Assembly: GCA_013817375.1 (NCBI GenBank)
Contig: JACDCV010000005.1
Coordinates: forward strand, 1-41,610
Source: Sphingomonas sp.
GTDB taxonomy: Bacteria > Pseudomonadota > Alphaproteobacteria > Sphingomonadales > Sphingomonadaceae
DNA: 41,610 bases
Direction: 5' to 3'
Shown here: in pieces, positions 18,059 through 26,548 of the stretch
Numbering within the stretch: position 1 is the first letter of the stretch
Layout of the letters: each line of letters opens with the position of its first letter
Program-made: the position numbers and the translations under genes
The notes under the pieces: model-generated
What the model saw: only the letters and a program-made list of their open reading frames with translations
Told to the model about the DNA's origin: nothing
Database searches by the model: none

Positions 18059-18462
18059 CAGGGTTGCGCTTCCATAGAGTGCGGCGAAGTCGATGCGCTC
18101 GTCTCCGCCGCGTCCGCTTCCCCCGATGGCTGCTCCAGTTCGCCCGAGTGAACCCGCATCAGGCCCGCGAGCGCAATTGCGTAGGCCGTGTCGCGGTTTT
18201 CATCCAGCGGGCGCTCGTCGACATACTTTCGCACCTTGGCCAGAGCGTCGACCGGCTTCATGCCGCCGCCGATCAGCCCAAGCCGGATTACCTCGATGAT
18301 GTCGGTCGAGCGGGCATGCCGCACTTCGGGTGCAAGCCGCGTCGCGATCTGGAAAAGGCTGAGATCACGCTTCCGCTCCAACTCCTCGACCTCCGAAAGC
18401 CCGAGGCGGAAGGTGAAATCGCCATCCGCCCAGGCCAGTTCGACGGCCGCGTGCCTGTTCAT
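18058..18462 (-). CDS. tail assembly chaperone, gene-transfer-agent/TAC_11-like
   Basis: Start MNRHAAVELAWADGDFTFRLGLSEVEELERK; position between tail tube and TMP. Confidence 0.75.
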   Translation of the reverse strand: MNRHAAVELAWADGDFTFRLGLSEVEELERKRDLSLFQIATRLAPEVRHARSTDIIEVIRLGLIGGGMKPVDALAKVRKYVDERPLDENRDTAYAIALAGLMRVHSGELEQPSGEADAAETSASTSPHSMEAQP

Positions 18463-18917
18463 TACGCGGCGGCCGGAACCCAAGTCACGACGCCGCTGGA
18501 AATCAGCGTGACGGAGACGGTCGCTTTCTCGTTGCGGTTGCCGGTAATTTCGAAGCCGGTCAGGTGGAACGCGCCGGCCCAATGTCCGCCGCCATTGGCG
18601 AGCGTGACGCTGTTGAGCAGCACGCGCACGTTCTTGGTGTCCTTGTCGATGAACCAGTCATGCCAGTCCGAAATCGAAGACGTGTGCAGCATGCCGCCGC
18701 CGGAGATCGACGCCGAAAGCCCGTCCTTCGTCGTTTCCTTCCATGCGGGATCGTCGGGATTGGTGCAGTCCGGAACGATGAACTCATTCGTGTCGGACTG
18801 GAAAGCAATGCCGCGTTCCGCGTTGATGAGACAGTCGGCGACGAACACTTCGGGAGAGGCCCCGTTGCCGATTTGGACGAGTATCTGCGTCCCGTTGATG
18901 GTTTTCACGAGTGCCAT
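18462..18917 (-). CDS. major tail tube protein
   Basis: Position; MALVKTINGTQILVQIGNG...SISGGGMLHTSS...FHLTGFEITGNRNEKATVSVTLISSG. Confidence 0.82.
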   Translation of the reverse strand: MALVKTINGTQILVQIGNGASPEVFVADCLINAERGIAFQSDTNEFIVPDCTNPDDPAWKETTKDGLSASISGGGMLHTSSISDWHDWFIDKDTKNVRVLLNSVTLANGGGHWAGAFHLTGFEITGNRNEKATVSVTLISSGVVTWVPAAA

Positions 18918-18938
18918 TGGAATCTCCTATCTGGCGGG

Positions 18939-19331
18939 TCAGGCTGGTTGCAGGACGTAGCGAAAGGTCAGCACGGCGTGCTCGGTTTTGCCGTCGGGGT
19001 CGCGAAAGGTGCGCGAGGTTTCGAGGGCCGCGATGATGACCGTGAAGCCCGAAACGGTGAGAAGTGCTTTCAGCCGACCGACGACCGCGGCGGCCAAGTC
19101 TTTCGCTTCGACCTTTGATCCCGTAACCGGACGGCTCCATAAGTGGATATCGGCGAAGACTTCCCAGCCGTCGTCGCAACTGTTGCCGTGGTCAATCACC
19201 TGGTCGTCGCCAATGGTGATGTAGGGGAAGACCGGGTCCGGAGGCACGCGGTCATAGACCCGCCCGCCGGCCAGCGCTGTCGCTGCCGTGAGCGCCGCAA
19301 AGATCGCCGTTTGAAGCTGACTGCCGATCAT
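18939..19331 (-). CDS. tail completion protein, DUF3168-like
   Basis: RVYDRVPPDPVFPYITIGDDQV...IHLWSR. Confidence 0.8.
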   Translation of the reverse strand: MIGSQLQTAIFAALTAATALAGGRVYDRVPPDPVFPYITIGDDQVIDHGNSCDDGWEVFADIHLWSRPVTGSKVEAKDLAAAVVGRLKALLTVSGFTVIIAALETSRTFRDPDGKTEHAVLTFRYVLQPA

Positions 19332-19753
19332 CCGCCCGCCGCCACTCGTTTTGCCGCTTTATTCGTTGCCCGCGTGATGCGCGAGCGAGCGCGCTTCTTG
19401 CCAAATCGCCAGGAGGTATAAAAAAAAGGCTGCGCCGCCATCTTCGTGGTTCCAAATTCAACCCATCGGGCATGGAAAGCATCGCCGCCGCCGGCATAGA
19501 TCGTCGCCACGAGGCCAGCGTTGCCGGCCACGGTTCGCTTCGATGTAGCGAGCACGGAACTGCCTTTCGGCGGCGCGCCCCATGTCCAACCGATACTGTC
19601 GCGAAGGTCGCCGCGATCGACCGGAGCGAGGCGGCGCATCAGATCAACGATTTCTTCGGCGCTCTTTTCGATGGCGATCCGAATTTCGTCTTTCGCGGCC
19701 TTCGGCATTTTCGCCAGCTTGCGCTTGAACCGCGCCAGGCCGAGGATTTTCAC
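19328..19753 (-). CDS. HK97 gp10-like tail/neck protein
   Basis: GTG start; FKRKLAKMPKAAKDEIRIAIEKSAEEIVDLMRRLAPVDRGDLRDSI. Confidence 0.82.
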   Translation of the reverse strand: MKILGLARFKRKLAKMPKAAKDEIRIAIEKSAEEIVDLMRRLAPVDRGDLRDSIGWTWGAPPKGSSVLATSKRTVAGNAGLVATIYAGGGDAFHARWVEFGTTKMAAQPFFYTSWRFGKKRARSRITRATNKAAKRVAAGG

Positions 19754-20094
19754 GCCACACCTTTTTCGCAGAGAAAATCCAGCCACATGCGATCGTCGCT
19801 CGGCGTGACATCGCGAATGTTGAAAACGTCGCTCGACCGTTTGTCGCTGATGCGCCAGTCGGTCGTTACCAGCCGCGTGTCGGTCGATGACCTGACCCGG
19901 ATCACCTGCGTGTGCTTGCCAGCGAGCCGCGCCGCCATCACGCTCTCGCCGCCGCGCAAATGGATGAACTGCGCGCGCACAACGAACTGCTCCGAAAACG
20001 AGGTGATCGATCCGCCAGCGCCGTCCGAGGCAGAGCCGTGCTTGTCGAACCCGACCTTGTGCTTAAGGTCACCCGCGCCGGTTTTCGTCGCCAT
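19750..20094 (-). CDS. head-tail adaptor / head closure protein
   Basis: MATKTGAGDLKHKVGFDKHG...; position. Confidence 0.75.
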   Translation of the reverse strand: MATKTGAGDLKHKVGFDKHGSASDGAGGSITSFSEQFVVRAQFIHLRGGESVMAARLAGKHTQVIRVRSSTDTRLVTTDWRISDKRSSDVFNIRDVTPSDDRMWLDFLCEKGVA

Positions 20095-20263
20095 CGGGCG
20101 CATCCTTTTTCGTAGTTTCAGGAACTCCCGCGCCGGCCGCTTTGGCCTTCGCAGCGCACTCTTGCGTCACGTTGGCTCGCGAACCGGACTTGTAGGCGAC
20201 GGTCACCCGGCCTTTTTCGGCATCGGGCGAAAAGTCGAAATCTCGCGTGAACCGAATCCACAT
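20069..20263 (-). CDS. small phage protein
   Basis: MWIRFTRDFDFSPDAEKGRVTVAYKSGSRANVTQECAAKAKAAGAG. Confidence 0.7.
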   Translation of the reverse strand: MWIRFTRDFDFSPDAEKGRVTVAYKSGSRANVTQECAAKAKAAGAGVPETTKKDAPDGDENRRG

Positions 20264-20265
20264 GG

Positions 20266-20676
20266 CTACAGCGCCACGCCCGGATATTGAATGTTGATCG
20301 CCAGCACCGAGGCGCTTTTGGCGAGCCCGAGTTGGCAGATATATTCGCCGGTCCCGACATCTGCGAGCGGGCAGATGCCGCCGGGCGTGTCGGACAGGAA
20401 GTAGGCGGCGCCGGCCACCAGCGTGCCGCCGATCGTGATGTCGCCGGAGCGCTGCACGACGAGCGGCTGATTGAGCGATGCGCCATTGAGCGCGATGCCT
20501 TCAGCCCGCCGAGCCTCGGCCGTGCCCGAGTTGCTGTCGGCCTTCATGTACTTTTTCGTCGTGGGGCTTTTGTAGACCGGTTGCCCAGCGGTGATGGTCT
20601 CGCCCGCCGTGCCGGACGTGTTGGACGCGTCGGAAGCGGCAATGACGCTCGCGGCGGTAATGACGATATCAACCAT
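20266..20676 (-). CDS. head accessory/decoration-like protein
   Basis: ITAGQPVYKSPTTKKYMKADSN... GQPV-type decoration-like sequence; head-module position. Confidence 0.55.
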   Translation of the reverse strand: MVDIVITAASVIAASDASNTSGTAGETITAGQPVYKSPTTKKYMKADSNSGTAEARRAEGIALNGASLNQPLVVQRSGDITIGGTLVAGAAYFLSDTPGGICPLADVGTGEYICQLGLAKSASVLAINIQYPGVAL

Positions 20677-20691
20677 GGGAGTTCTCCTGGG

Positions 20692-21267
20692 TTAGATTGA
20701 AATTCTGCGATAGGGCGCAAGCAGCGCGGCCGCACCCATCGGGAGTTCGGCCAGCGATCCGACGCCAACAGCCTCGCGGTTTGCATACCAGTGGCCGACC
20801 ATCAGCAGGATTGCGACCTTGAGCGGCGCAGGAACATCGGCCGCCGCGCCATATCCCGCCACAAAGCGTATCCGCACCGCGTTCACCGCATCGTACGTCG
20901 AGGGCCACGCAACATCGATTGGCAAGACCCATCCGTCCGCGCTGACGATATCAGCGTCGTAGTCAGCCGGGGCGACAGTCTGCTCGATACCGTCCGCGTC
21001 GTCGTATTTGACGCTGACGATCGATTGAAGTGGCCCAATCGGTATCTTGACTTCGCTGGATGGGAATCGGTCCAGCGTCAGTTCCCATGTCTGCGTGATC
21101 AGGCAACGACCGAGAATCCCCGAATACCCATCGAGATAGCCTGTCGCCGCCTTGATGAAGGTCGAGATCAGGTCGTCATCGTCTGCGCTGGTCACTCCAA
21201 GATGTAGTTTGGCCTCGACGAGGCTCACCGGCTCGGATGCGGGCGGTGTTACTATCCTGAGCGCCAT
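20692..21267 (-). CDS. head-tail connector, HK97 gp6-like
   Basis: MALRIVTPPASEPVSLVEAKLHLGVTSADDDDLISTFIKAATGYL. Confidence 0.85.
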   Translation of the reverse strand: MALRIVTPPASEPVSLVEAKLHLGVTSADDDDLISTFIKAATGYLDGYSGILGRCLITQTWELTLDRFPSSEVKIPIGPLQSIVSVKYDDADGIEQTVAPADYDADIVSADGWVLPIDVAWPSTYDAVNAVRIRFVAGYGAAADVPAPLKVAILLMVGHWYANREAVGVGSLAELPMGAAALLAPYRRISI

Positions 21268-22438
21268 GGCGTGTCATGTCCTGTGTCTGCGGCGTGCGCT
21301 GTGGATCGGGAAGCAGGAAGCCGCCACGCGCTGACCGCTTTCGGCGTCTGGCAAAAGTGGCAGTGACCGTTTCGTCCGCTTCCGTGATGCTGGCTTGTGC
21401 GTAATTCGTGCCAGCGCTGAGGCCGTAGGCTTCCAGCCCGTCACCTTGCTCGGCAAGGTCCAGCCCGCCGACAATTCGAAGTCCTGCCGACGACGTGAAG
21501 CCTTCACCATCCTCATTGACCGTGGCCTGCCCGCCAATCGTCAGCCTGCTAATGCTGGTGACGATGTCCCCGGCTTCCGTGACTGACGCCGAACCCGAAA
21601 TTCTAACGACAGCAGCCGCTGAAAAAGTCTCACCAGCTTCGACAATTGACGCAGCACCCGACCCCTGAATGGCTTCAAGAGTTCCGGCCGCGCCGACCGT
21701 ATCGCCCGCTTCCGAAATACTGACCGCGCCGGCAATCGGGAGCGTCCCGGTTGCCGTAATTATTGTGTCGTTCGCTTCGGTGATCGAGGCCACCGCCCGA
21801 ATAACCATTGCGCCCGACGATGTGAGCGTATCCCCCGTTTCCGGGAGGCTCGCCGTGCCAGTGATCGCCAGTGTGGCGAGTGCGGCAAGAGTATCGCCTG
21901 CCTCTGTGATTGATGCTGTGGCTGCGAGAGCAGTCACCCCAGCCGATGAAACTGTGTCCCCTGACTCCGTCTTGGCCAGTGCGCCGGCAATGGTCATCGC
22001 ACCGGTCGCTGCCGATGCGTCACCTGCCTCCGTTATCGACGACTGCCCCGCAATCAGCAGGGTAGACGCCGATGAAACTGTGTCCCCGGCCTCGGTAATC
22101 GAAGATATGCCGACAATCGCCAGTTTTGCGGCGCTTGTGACTGTATCGCCCGCCTCGACTAGCGACGCCGTTCCGGCAATCGATGAACCGAGGGTTCCCG
22201 TCGCGGCAACAGTATCACCGGCTTCCGAAACCGCAGTCGTTCCGACTATTCCCAGGGCTGCCGTTGAGGCAACCGTATCGTTTGCCTCCGTTGTCGCGGC
22301 AGTCGCAGCGAGCGCCAGAACCGCCGTCGAAACGACTGTATCGTTGGCTTCCGTGATAGCAGAAGCGCCGGCAATTCCGGTCGCGCCGGCCGATAAGTCA
22401 GCTTCCGGCGCGCCGCCGAACCAGAAGAAACCGGCCAT
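21176..22438 (-). CDS. tandem ~21-aa repeat protein (ITEAGDTVSS-x-LxIxGxAS), possible head fibre
   Basis: About 16 degenerate repeats covering most of the ORF; basic unique C-terminus. Confidence 0.75.
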   Translation of the reverse strand: MAGFFWFGGAPEADLSAGATGIAGASAITEANDTVVSTAVLALAATAATTEANDTVASTAALGIVGTTAVSEAGDTVAATGTLGSSIAGTASLVEAGDTVTSAAKLAIVGISSITEAGDTVSSASTLLIAGQSSITEAGDASAATGAMTIAGALAKTESGDTVSSAGVTALAATASITEAGDTLAALATLAITGTASLPETGDTLTSSGAMVIRAVASITEANDTIITATGTLPIAGAVSISEAGDTVGAAGTLEAIQGSGAASIVEAGETFSAAAVVRISGSASVTEAGDIVTSISRLTIGGQATVNEDGEGFTSSAGLRIVGGLDLAEQGDGLEAYGLSAGTNYAQASITEADETVTATFARRRKRSARGGFLLPDPQRTPQTQDMTRHGAQDSNTARIRAGEPRRGQTTSWSDQRRR

Positions 22439-22439
22439 G

Positions 22440-22790
22440 TCAGGCTACTTTGCGGATCGAGGCGTCAAACGCGCGGTCGGTGCCGGCCAGCTTGTGGATG
22501 GTCATGTTCCAGCCGTTAAGCAGAATAAACGTCGGCGTCACAAAAACCTCCGTCTGGACGCCCTGTAGATTAAAGGTGGCAAAGGTCTTTCGGACACCTC
22601 CCGTCGCTTCCACCTTTTCAGACAATGTGATGCGGAACTCGTCGCCCTTCGCCATCACTCCGGCGTCGATCCAGAGTTGATAAACGCCCGAGATAGCCGT
22701 GTCCGCGACAGTAGTGGTGCCGGAAACAACGGAGATCGGCGCGGTGCCAACCGTCACGCCGTCAAGCTCGTAGGGTTCCGATATGGCCAT
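22440..22790 (-). CDS. phage structural-like hypothetical protein
   Basis: MAISEPYELDGVTVGTAPISVVSGTT...; operon position. Confidence 0.65.
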   Translation of the reverse strand: MAISEPYELDGVTVGTAPISVVSGTTTVADTAISGVYQLWIDAGVMAKGDEFRITLSEKVEATGGVRKTFATFNLQGVQTEVFVTPTFILLNGWNMTIHKLAGTDRAFDASIRKVA

Positions 22791-22791
22791 C

Positions 22792-23619
22792 TTAGTTTAC
22801 CCCATAAATGAGAGCGTCATAGGTGGCATTGTTCAGGCCGCTGTTCGATGCGAGCAGGCTGATACGACTTCCCGCAGGAACGTCCTGGAAGATCGGAAAC
22901 GCCGGGAACGGGCCGTGGTGTTCTTCGGAGCCTGTCGTCGTGGCCGTCCATGTTCCGATACGATCCTCTACCGATGCCCCTATGCCGATGCCGATGTTGT
23001 AGCTAACAAAAGACATGGTTGCGTCGGTCGAAGTCTGAAACCCAGGCATGAAGGCGAAATAATCACTGACTGACGATGCCACCATCTGCGTTACCGATGC
23101 CGCGCCACCTGATTCCGTCGGCACTACAGCCTGCCCGCGCGCATTGTTGGCTTGTGTCCCGAGCGCCGTGACCTTTTGCCCGACACGCCATGGTGGTGGT
23201 GAGCCGCCGTAGAGAGTAATCTGAACGCGATACGCCATGCTCACTTTGGCGCTGGCGAGAATACCGGCAATCCGTTTCCCCTGCGGGATGTGTAGCGGGA
23301 AGAAATAGTTGATCGAGGAATACGTAGACGTACCGCCGCAGATGAGTGCCGGGATTAAAACATCATCGGTCGCGCCGCCAATCAGAATGTCCAGACATGT
23401 TTGAACCGCCGCAACCGCGCTCGGTGAGACGTCAGCGGTGATCATGATATGGATACCCCAACTATCCTGATCGTTGGCGGCGGCGCTGATGAACTCCGTC
23501 ACGGCACCGTCAAGCAATGTCGTCGCATTTGCCGTGATAGCGGTGCCGGGCGAAACAGTGCCAACTATGCCGCCATTCGTAATCTGCTTTACGCGGCCTT
23601 TTTGCGGAACCCAAAGCAT
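22792..23619 (-). CDS. virion-associated hypothetical protein (head module)
   Basis: Long beta-rich ORF in head operon. Confidence 0.65.
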   Translation of the reverse strand: MLWVPQKGRVKQITNGGIVGTVSPGTAITANATTLLDGAVTEFISAAANDQDSWGIHIMITADVSPSAVAAVQTCLDILIGGATDDVLIPALICGGTSTYSSINYFFPLHIPQGKRIAGILASAKVSMAYRVQITLYGGSPPPWRVGQKVTALGTQANNARGQAVVPTESGGAASVTQMVASSVSDYFAFMPGFQTSTDATMSFVSYNIGIGIGASVEDRIGTWTATTTGSEEHHGPFPAFPIFQDVPAGSRISLLASNSGLNNATYDALIYGVN

Positions 23620-23889
23620 TTAGGCTGATCCCCGCTGTCGAGCCTTCAGCACATGGCTGACCGACTGCACGACGCCCTTGGCCTCCTTCTCGTCCAGCGT
23701 CACGACGACTGCCGGGTCGTCGGGCTTGGACAGATCGACGAGCCGGACGCCAGTGATCGTGTGCTTCGCGGTGATGGCCGAGGCCTGCCGCTTGGCATGC
23801 GCCGCAGCGTCAAAAACCTCCGTCAGGCTACCATTCTCTCGGCGACGATAGACCCGCCCGTCGTCGCCCTTGATGATGTCTTTTTCCAT
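23620..23889 (-). CDS. hypothetical protein
   Basis: Start MEKDIIKGDDGRVYRRRENGSL at 23889. Confidence 0.65.
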   Translation of the reverse strand: MEKDIIKGDDGRVYRRRENGSLTEVFDAAAHAKRQASAITAKHTITGVRLVDLSKPDDPAVVVTLDEKEAKGVVQSVSHVLKARQRGSA

Positions 23890-23899
23890 TTTGCCGCTC

Positions 23900-24307
23900 C
23901 TACGCGTTGCCGGCAGTGATCGTGAAAGCCGTGATCGTGAAAGCCTGCGCCGCAGCAAACACTACGTTGTCGACCGTCATATCGCCGCCGCCGCCTGTGG
24001 CCGTCACCGAACCCTGCTTGTGGCAGGTGACACCGTCGGACGCGTAGAGCCGCCAGTGAGCAGCGGTTCCCGCAGCATCGGCGCTCAAGTCCTCCCATGT
24101 GCCAAGCTTGGCCTTTGCGCCCGCCGCCGCGGCCGACATCCAGTCGGACGGAAGGTTGAGTGTCGCCAGCACGGTGCCGGCATCCGCCGTAGCGCAGGTC
24201 GCTGGCTGCGCACCCGTCCTGATCTTCAGGACGGCCAAGACGCCAATCGTGGTTTCCTGCGAGTCCAGGCCGGCATTCCGCACGGCAACAGAATTTTGAA
24301 CGGCCAT
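23900..24307 (-). CDS. phage hypothetical (head module)
   Basis: MAVQNSVAVRNAGLDSQETTIGVLAVLKIRTG... Confidence 0.65.
   Translation of the reverse strand: MAVQNSVAVRNAGLDSQETTIGVLAVLKIRTGAQPATCATADAGTVLATLNLPSDWMSAAAAGAKAKLGTWEDLSADAAGTAAHWRLYASDGVTCHKQGSVTATGGGGDMTVDNVVFAAAQAFTITAFTITAGNA
23916..23945. repeat. 15-bp perfect tandem duplication (GTGATCGTGAAAGCC x2)
   Basis: 23916-23930 and 23931-23945 identical; encodes repeated FTITA. Confidence 0.9.
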
Positions 24308-24310
24308 GGT

Positions 24311-24583
24311 CTATTTCCCTTGTTTTGCGCTGGGCTGACGAAAGCCGATCGACACGTCGCGAATGTCATCTGCACTAAGGAGCTTGTTCTTCGGAGCCGC
24401 ACCTTCGGCCTTGTTGGCAGGCGCAGGGGCCATCTTGTTCTGCGGCTGGGGTGCGGCCTTTTTTTCTGGGGCGCGGCGAACGGCGTTCAGCGTTTTCAGA
24501 CGGTCAAAATCAACCTGGCTGAAATCCCGTTCTGTACCTGCCGGAAAGCCATCGAGCGGCTTGATGAGAATTGCTTTGATCAT
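24311..24583 (-). CDS. small Lys/Pro/Ala-rich head-module protein
   Basis: Start MIKAILIKPLDGFPAGTERDFSQVDFDRL at 24583. Confidence 0.65.
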   Translation of the reverse strand: MIKAILIKPLDGFPAGTERDFSQVDFDRLKTLNAVRRAPEKKAAPQPQNKMAPAPANKAEGAAPKNKLLSADDIRDVSIGFRQPSAKQGK

Positions 24584-24610
24584 GGTGATCTCTCCTTCGG
24601 ACATAGATGA

Positions 24611-24634
24611 GAGGGCGGCCCTGAAGCCGCCCTC
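24611..24634 (-). terminator. GC-rich hairpin just downstream of the capsid gene
   Basis: Perfect 9-bp stem GAGGGCGGC-CCTGAA-GCCGCCCTC; no U-tract, so attenuator/processing hairpin is equally possible. Confidence 0.5.
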
Positions 24635-24653
24635 CTGAATGAGCCGAACTCAA

Positions 24654-25850
24654 TTAGACGACGCGGCCGAGGTCGCCGTACACAATTGCCTGCGGACGAT
24701 AAATCGCCAAGGCAAGACGCTCTTCGGCACGGATCGTGACCTTGTTCCTGACGAAGTTGTCCTGGTCCTCGGTCGATACGTCGACAGTGGTATCCTGACG
24801 GTCGAATATCTGAGCAGCCAGGTTGAAAGCACCGACCAAGGCTTTATCGACGCCCATAGCCTGCGTTGCCACCAAGGGGAGACCCCACAGAGATGGCGAT
24901 ATGGTGCCTTGCGGATTGCCGATGAGGTAGTTTCCGTTGGCGTCTTTCGCCATTTCAATGGCCGCCCAGTCTATCGGATTGAGGACGATGCCGTTCGCCG
25001 GATATTCAGCAAGCGCCACCTGCAAAATCATCAGGCGGATGATGTCAACTTGCGAAGTCGCCGTCAGACCACCAGGGGCCACGTAGGCTGTCGCCGCTGT
25101 AACGAGACCAAGCAGGTTCTGGCCAACGCCTGATCCGTTGAGCAACTGCTGCTCTTCAACGTAGGCAAGGCCATAACGAAGCCGCTGATCGATGATCGAT
25201 CGAAGGCCAGGCGCATCAGCCAGAATCTGCACCGAAGTGCGCATCCAGTGAGCGATGGTTCGAACGTTCGCGACTGCGTCCTCGAACTGCAGTTCCGACT
25301 GTGGCTTGAGATCGCCTTCAGCCACAAGCGCTGCGCTGTTCGTGAACAGCTTTTCACGCTCGTACTCGATCGAGCTGCTTGAAGTCGTGCCCGGAAGCAG
25401 CAGCGAGCGAACAGTGAGGCGTCGTTGAGGCAACTCCACACTCATCCCGCGACGTTCCGAGGAGACCAATGCGCCGACAGAACCGGGCGCATCCGTGGTG
25501 AGCGACGTGATATCCTTCACGTCTACGAGGACACGACCACGCGGGCGTGTCTGACCGGCGAAAGCCTTGAACGCCTCATCTTCAACAAAACGCTCGCCGG
25601 CAGTGCGCAGGATGTCGCCCTGATCGCCACGGCGTGCCATCTTCTGGTCCATCTCATCGAGACGAGCCTTGGCCTCGTTCATGCCGATGATCGCCTGATC
25701 CGCCAGTTCCTTGGCAGTGGCAGCGAGCGGCGTGCCTTTTTCGGCCTCAGCGAGCGCCTTCTCGGCGATCTCCTTGACCTTGTCGTGCTTGGTTTCGAAG
25801 TCGCGTTTGACCTCTGCGGCAAGCTCGGCCGCAGTTTTCTGTTCCAACAT
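24654..25850 (-). CDS. HK97-family major capsid protein
   Basis: N-terminal delta-like helical region and HK97 fold hallmarks (VLNPIDWAAIEMAKDANGNYLIGNPQG). Confidence 0.92.
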   Translation of the reverse strand: MLEQKTAAELAAEVKRDFETKHDKVKEIAEKALAEAEKGTPLAATAKELADQAIIGMNEAKARLDEMDQKMARRGDQGDILRTAGERFVEDEAFKAFAGQTRPRGRVLVDVKDITSLTTDAPGSVGALVSSERRGMSVELPQRRLTVRSLLLPGTTSSSSIEYEREKLFTNSAALVAEGDLKPQSELQFEDAVANVRTIAHWMRTSVQILADAPGLRSIIDQRLRYGLAYVEEQQLLNGSGVGQNLLGLVTAATAYVAPGGLTATSQVDIIRLMILQVALAEYPANGIVLNPIDWAAIEMAKDANGNYLIGNPQGTISPSLWGLPLVATQAMGVDKALVGAFNLAAQIFDRQDTTVDVSTEDQDNFVRNKVTIRAEERLALAIYRPQAIVYGDLGRVV

Positions 25851-25879
25851 GGGAACCTCCTGTTTGGGTTGAGCGGGCG

Positions 25880-26548
25880 TTAGCCCATCATGGCGCGCAG
25901 GAATGCAACGCCCTCATCTTCCGCTACAGCAGGTTCCCCCTGCCCCTTCAGGTGGAGGCGTGCGGCGCGCTCCGCCTGCGAATTCGAGAAGCCAACTCCC
26001 TTGAGCCAGGTTTCAAACTCGCGTTCCGTCAGCCGGTCCCCGGCTTTCAGACGTTCCATCAGGTCGTGCGCCGCTTTGGCGGCTTTCACGCTTTGCACGA
26101 CCGCGTTCTCATTAGCGCCGACCGAGACGATGCTGACCTCCACGAGGTCCAGATTTTCGAGTGTCCAGACGCCCGAATCCGTGTCGACGCTGTATTCCTT
26201 GATGCGGTAGCCGATCGACAGGCCGTCGATATCGCCTTCCTTCAGTAGCGCGTGCGCCTCGCGGCCGCGCTGAACGTCCATGTTCAGCTTGCCCTTCAGC
26301 AGCAGGCCGTGGTCATCTTCCTTGGCGTCGAGCCACTTGCCGATTGGCTGGTCCGAATTGTGCTGCCAGAACAGCTTCGGCATAGATCCTTTAGCCTTGT
26401 GAGCCGCCAGACTGTCGGAATAGGCACCCTTGGCGATGACATCGCCATAAGCATCCGGATCTCCACCGAACGTGCTGCCGTAGCCTTCGAATTCTCCGCT
26501 AATCTTGAGCGACTTGATCTCAAGAACTGGCGCGGTTTTCTTGTCCAT
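25880..26548 (-). CDS. HK97-family prohead protease
   Basis: FEGYGSTFGGDPDAYGDVIAKGAYSDSL...LFWQHNSDQPIGKW...GLSIGY. Confidence 0.92.
   Translation of the reverse strand: MDKKTAPVLEIKSLKISGEFEGYGSTFGGDPDAYGDVIAKGAYSDSLAAHKAKGSMPKLFWQHNSDQPIGKWLDAKEDDHGLLLKGKLNMDVQRGREAHALLKEGDIDGLSIGYRIKEYSVDTDSGVWTLENLDLVEVSIVSVGANENAVVQSVKAAKAAHDLMERLKAGDRLTEREFETWLKGVGFSNSQAERAARLHLKGQGEPAVAEDEGVAFLRAMMG

Noticed and set aside
18050-18075. Programmed frameshift in tail chaperones
   Set aside because: No canonical slippery heptamer seen; simple ATGA coupling explains the arrangement
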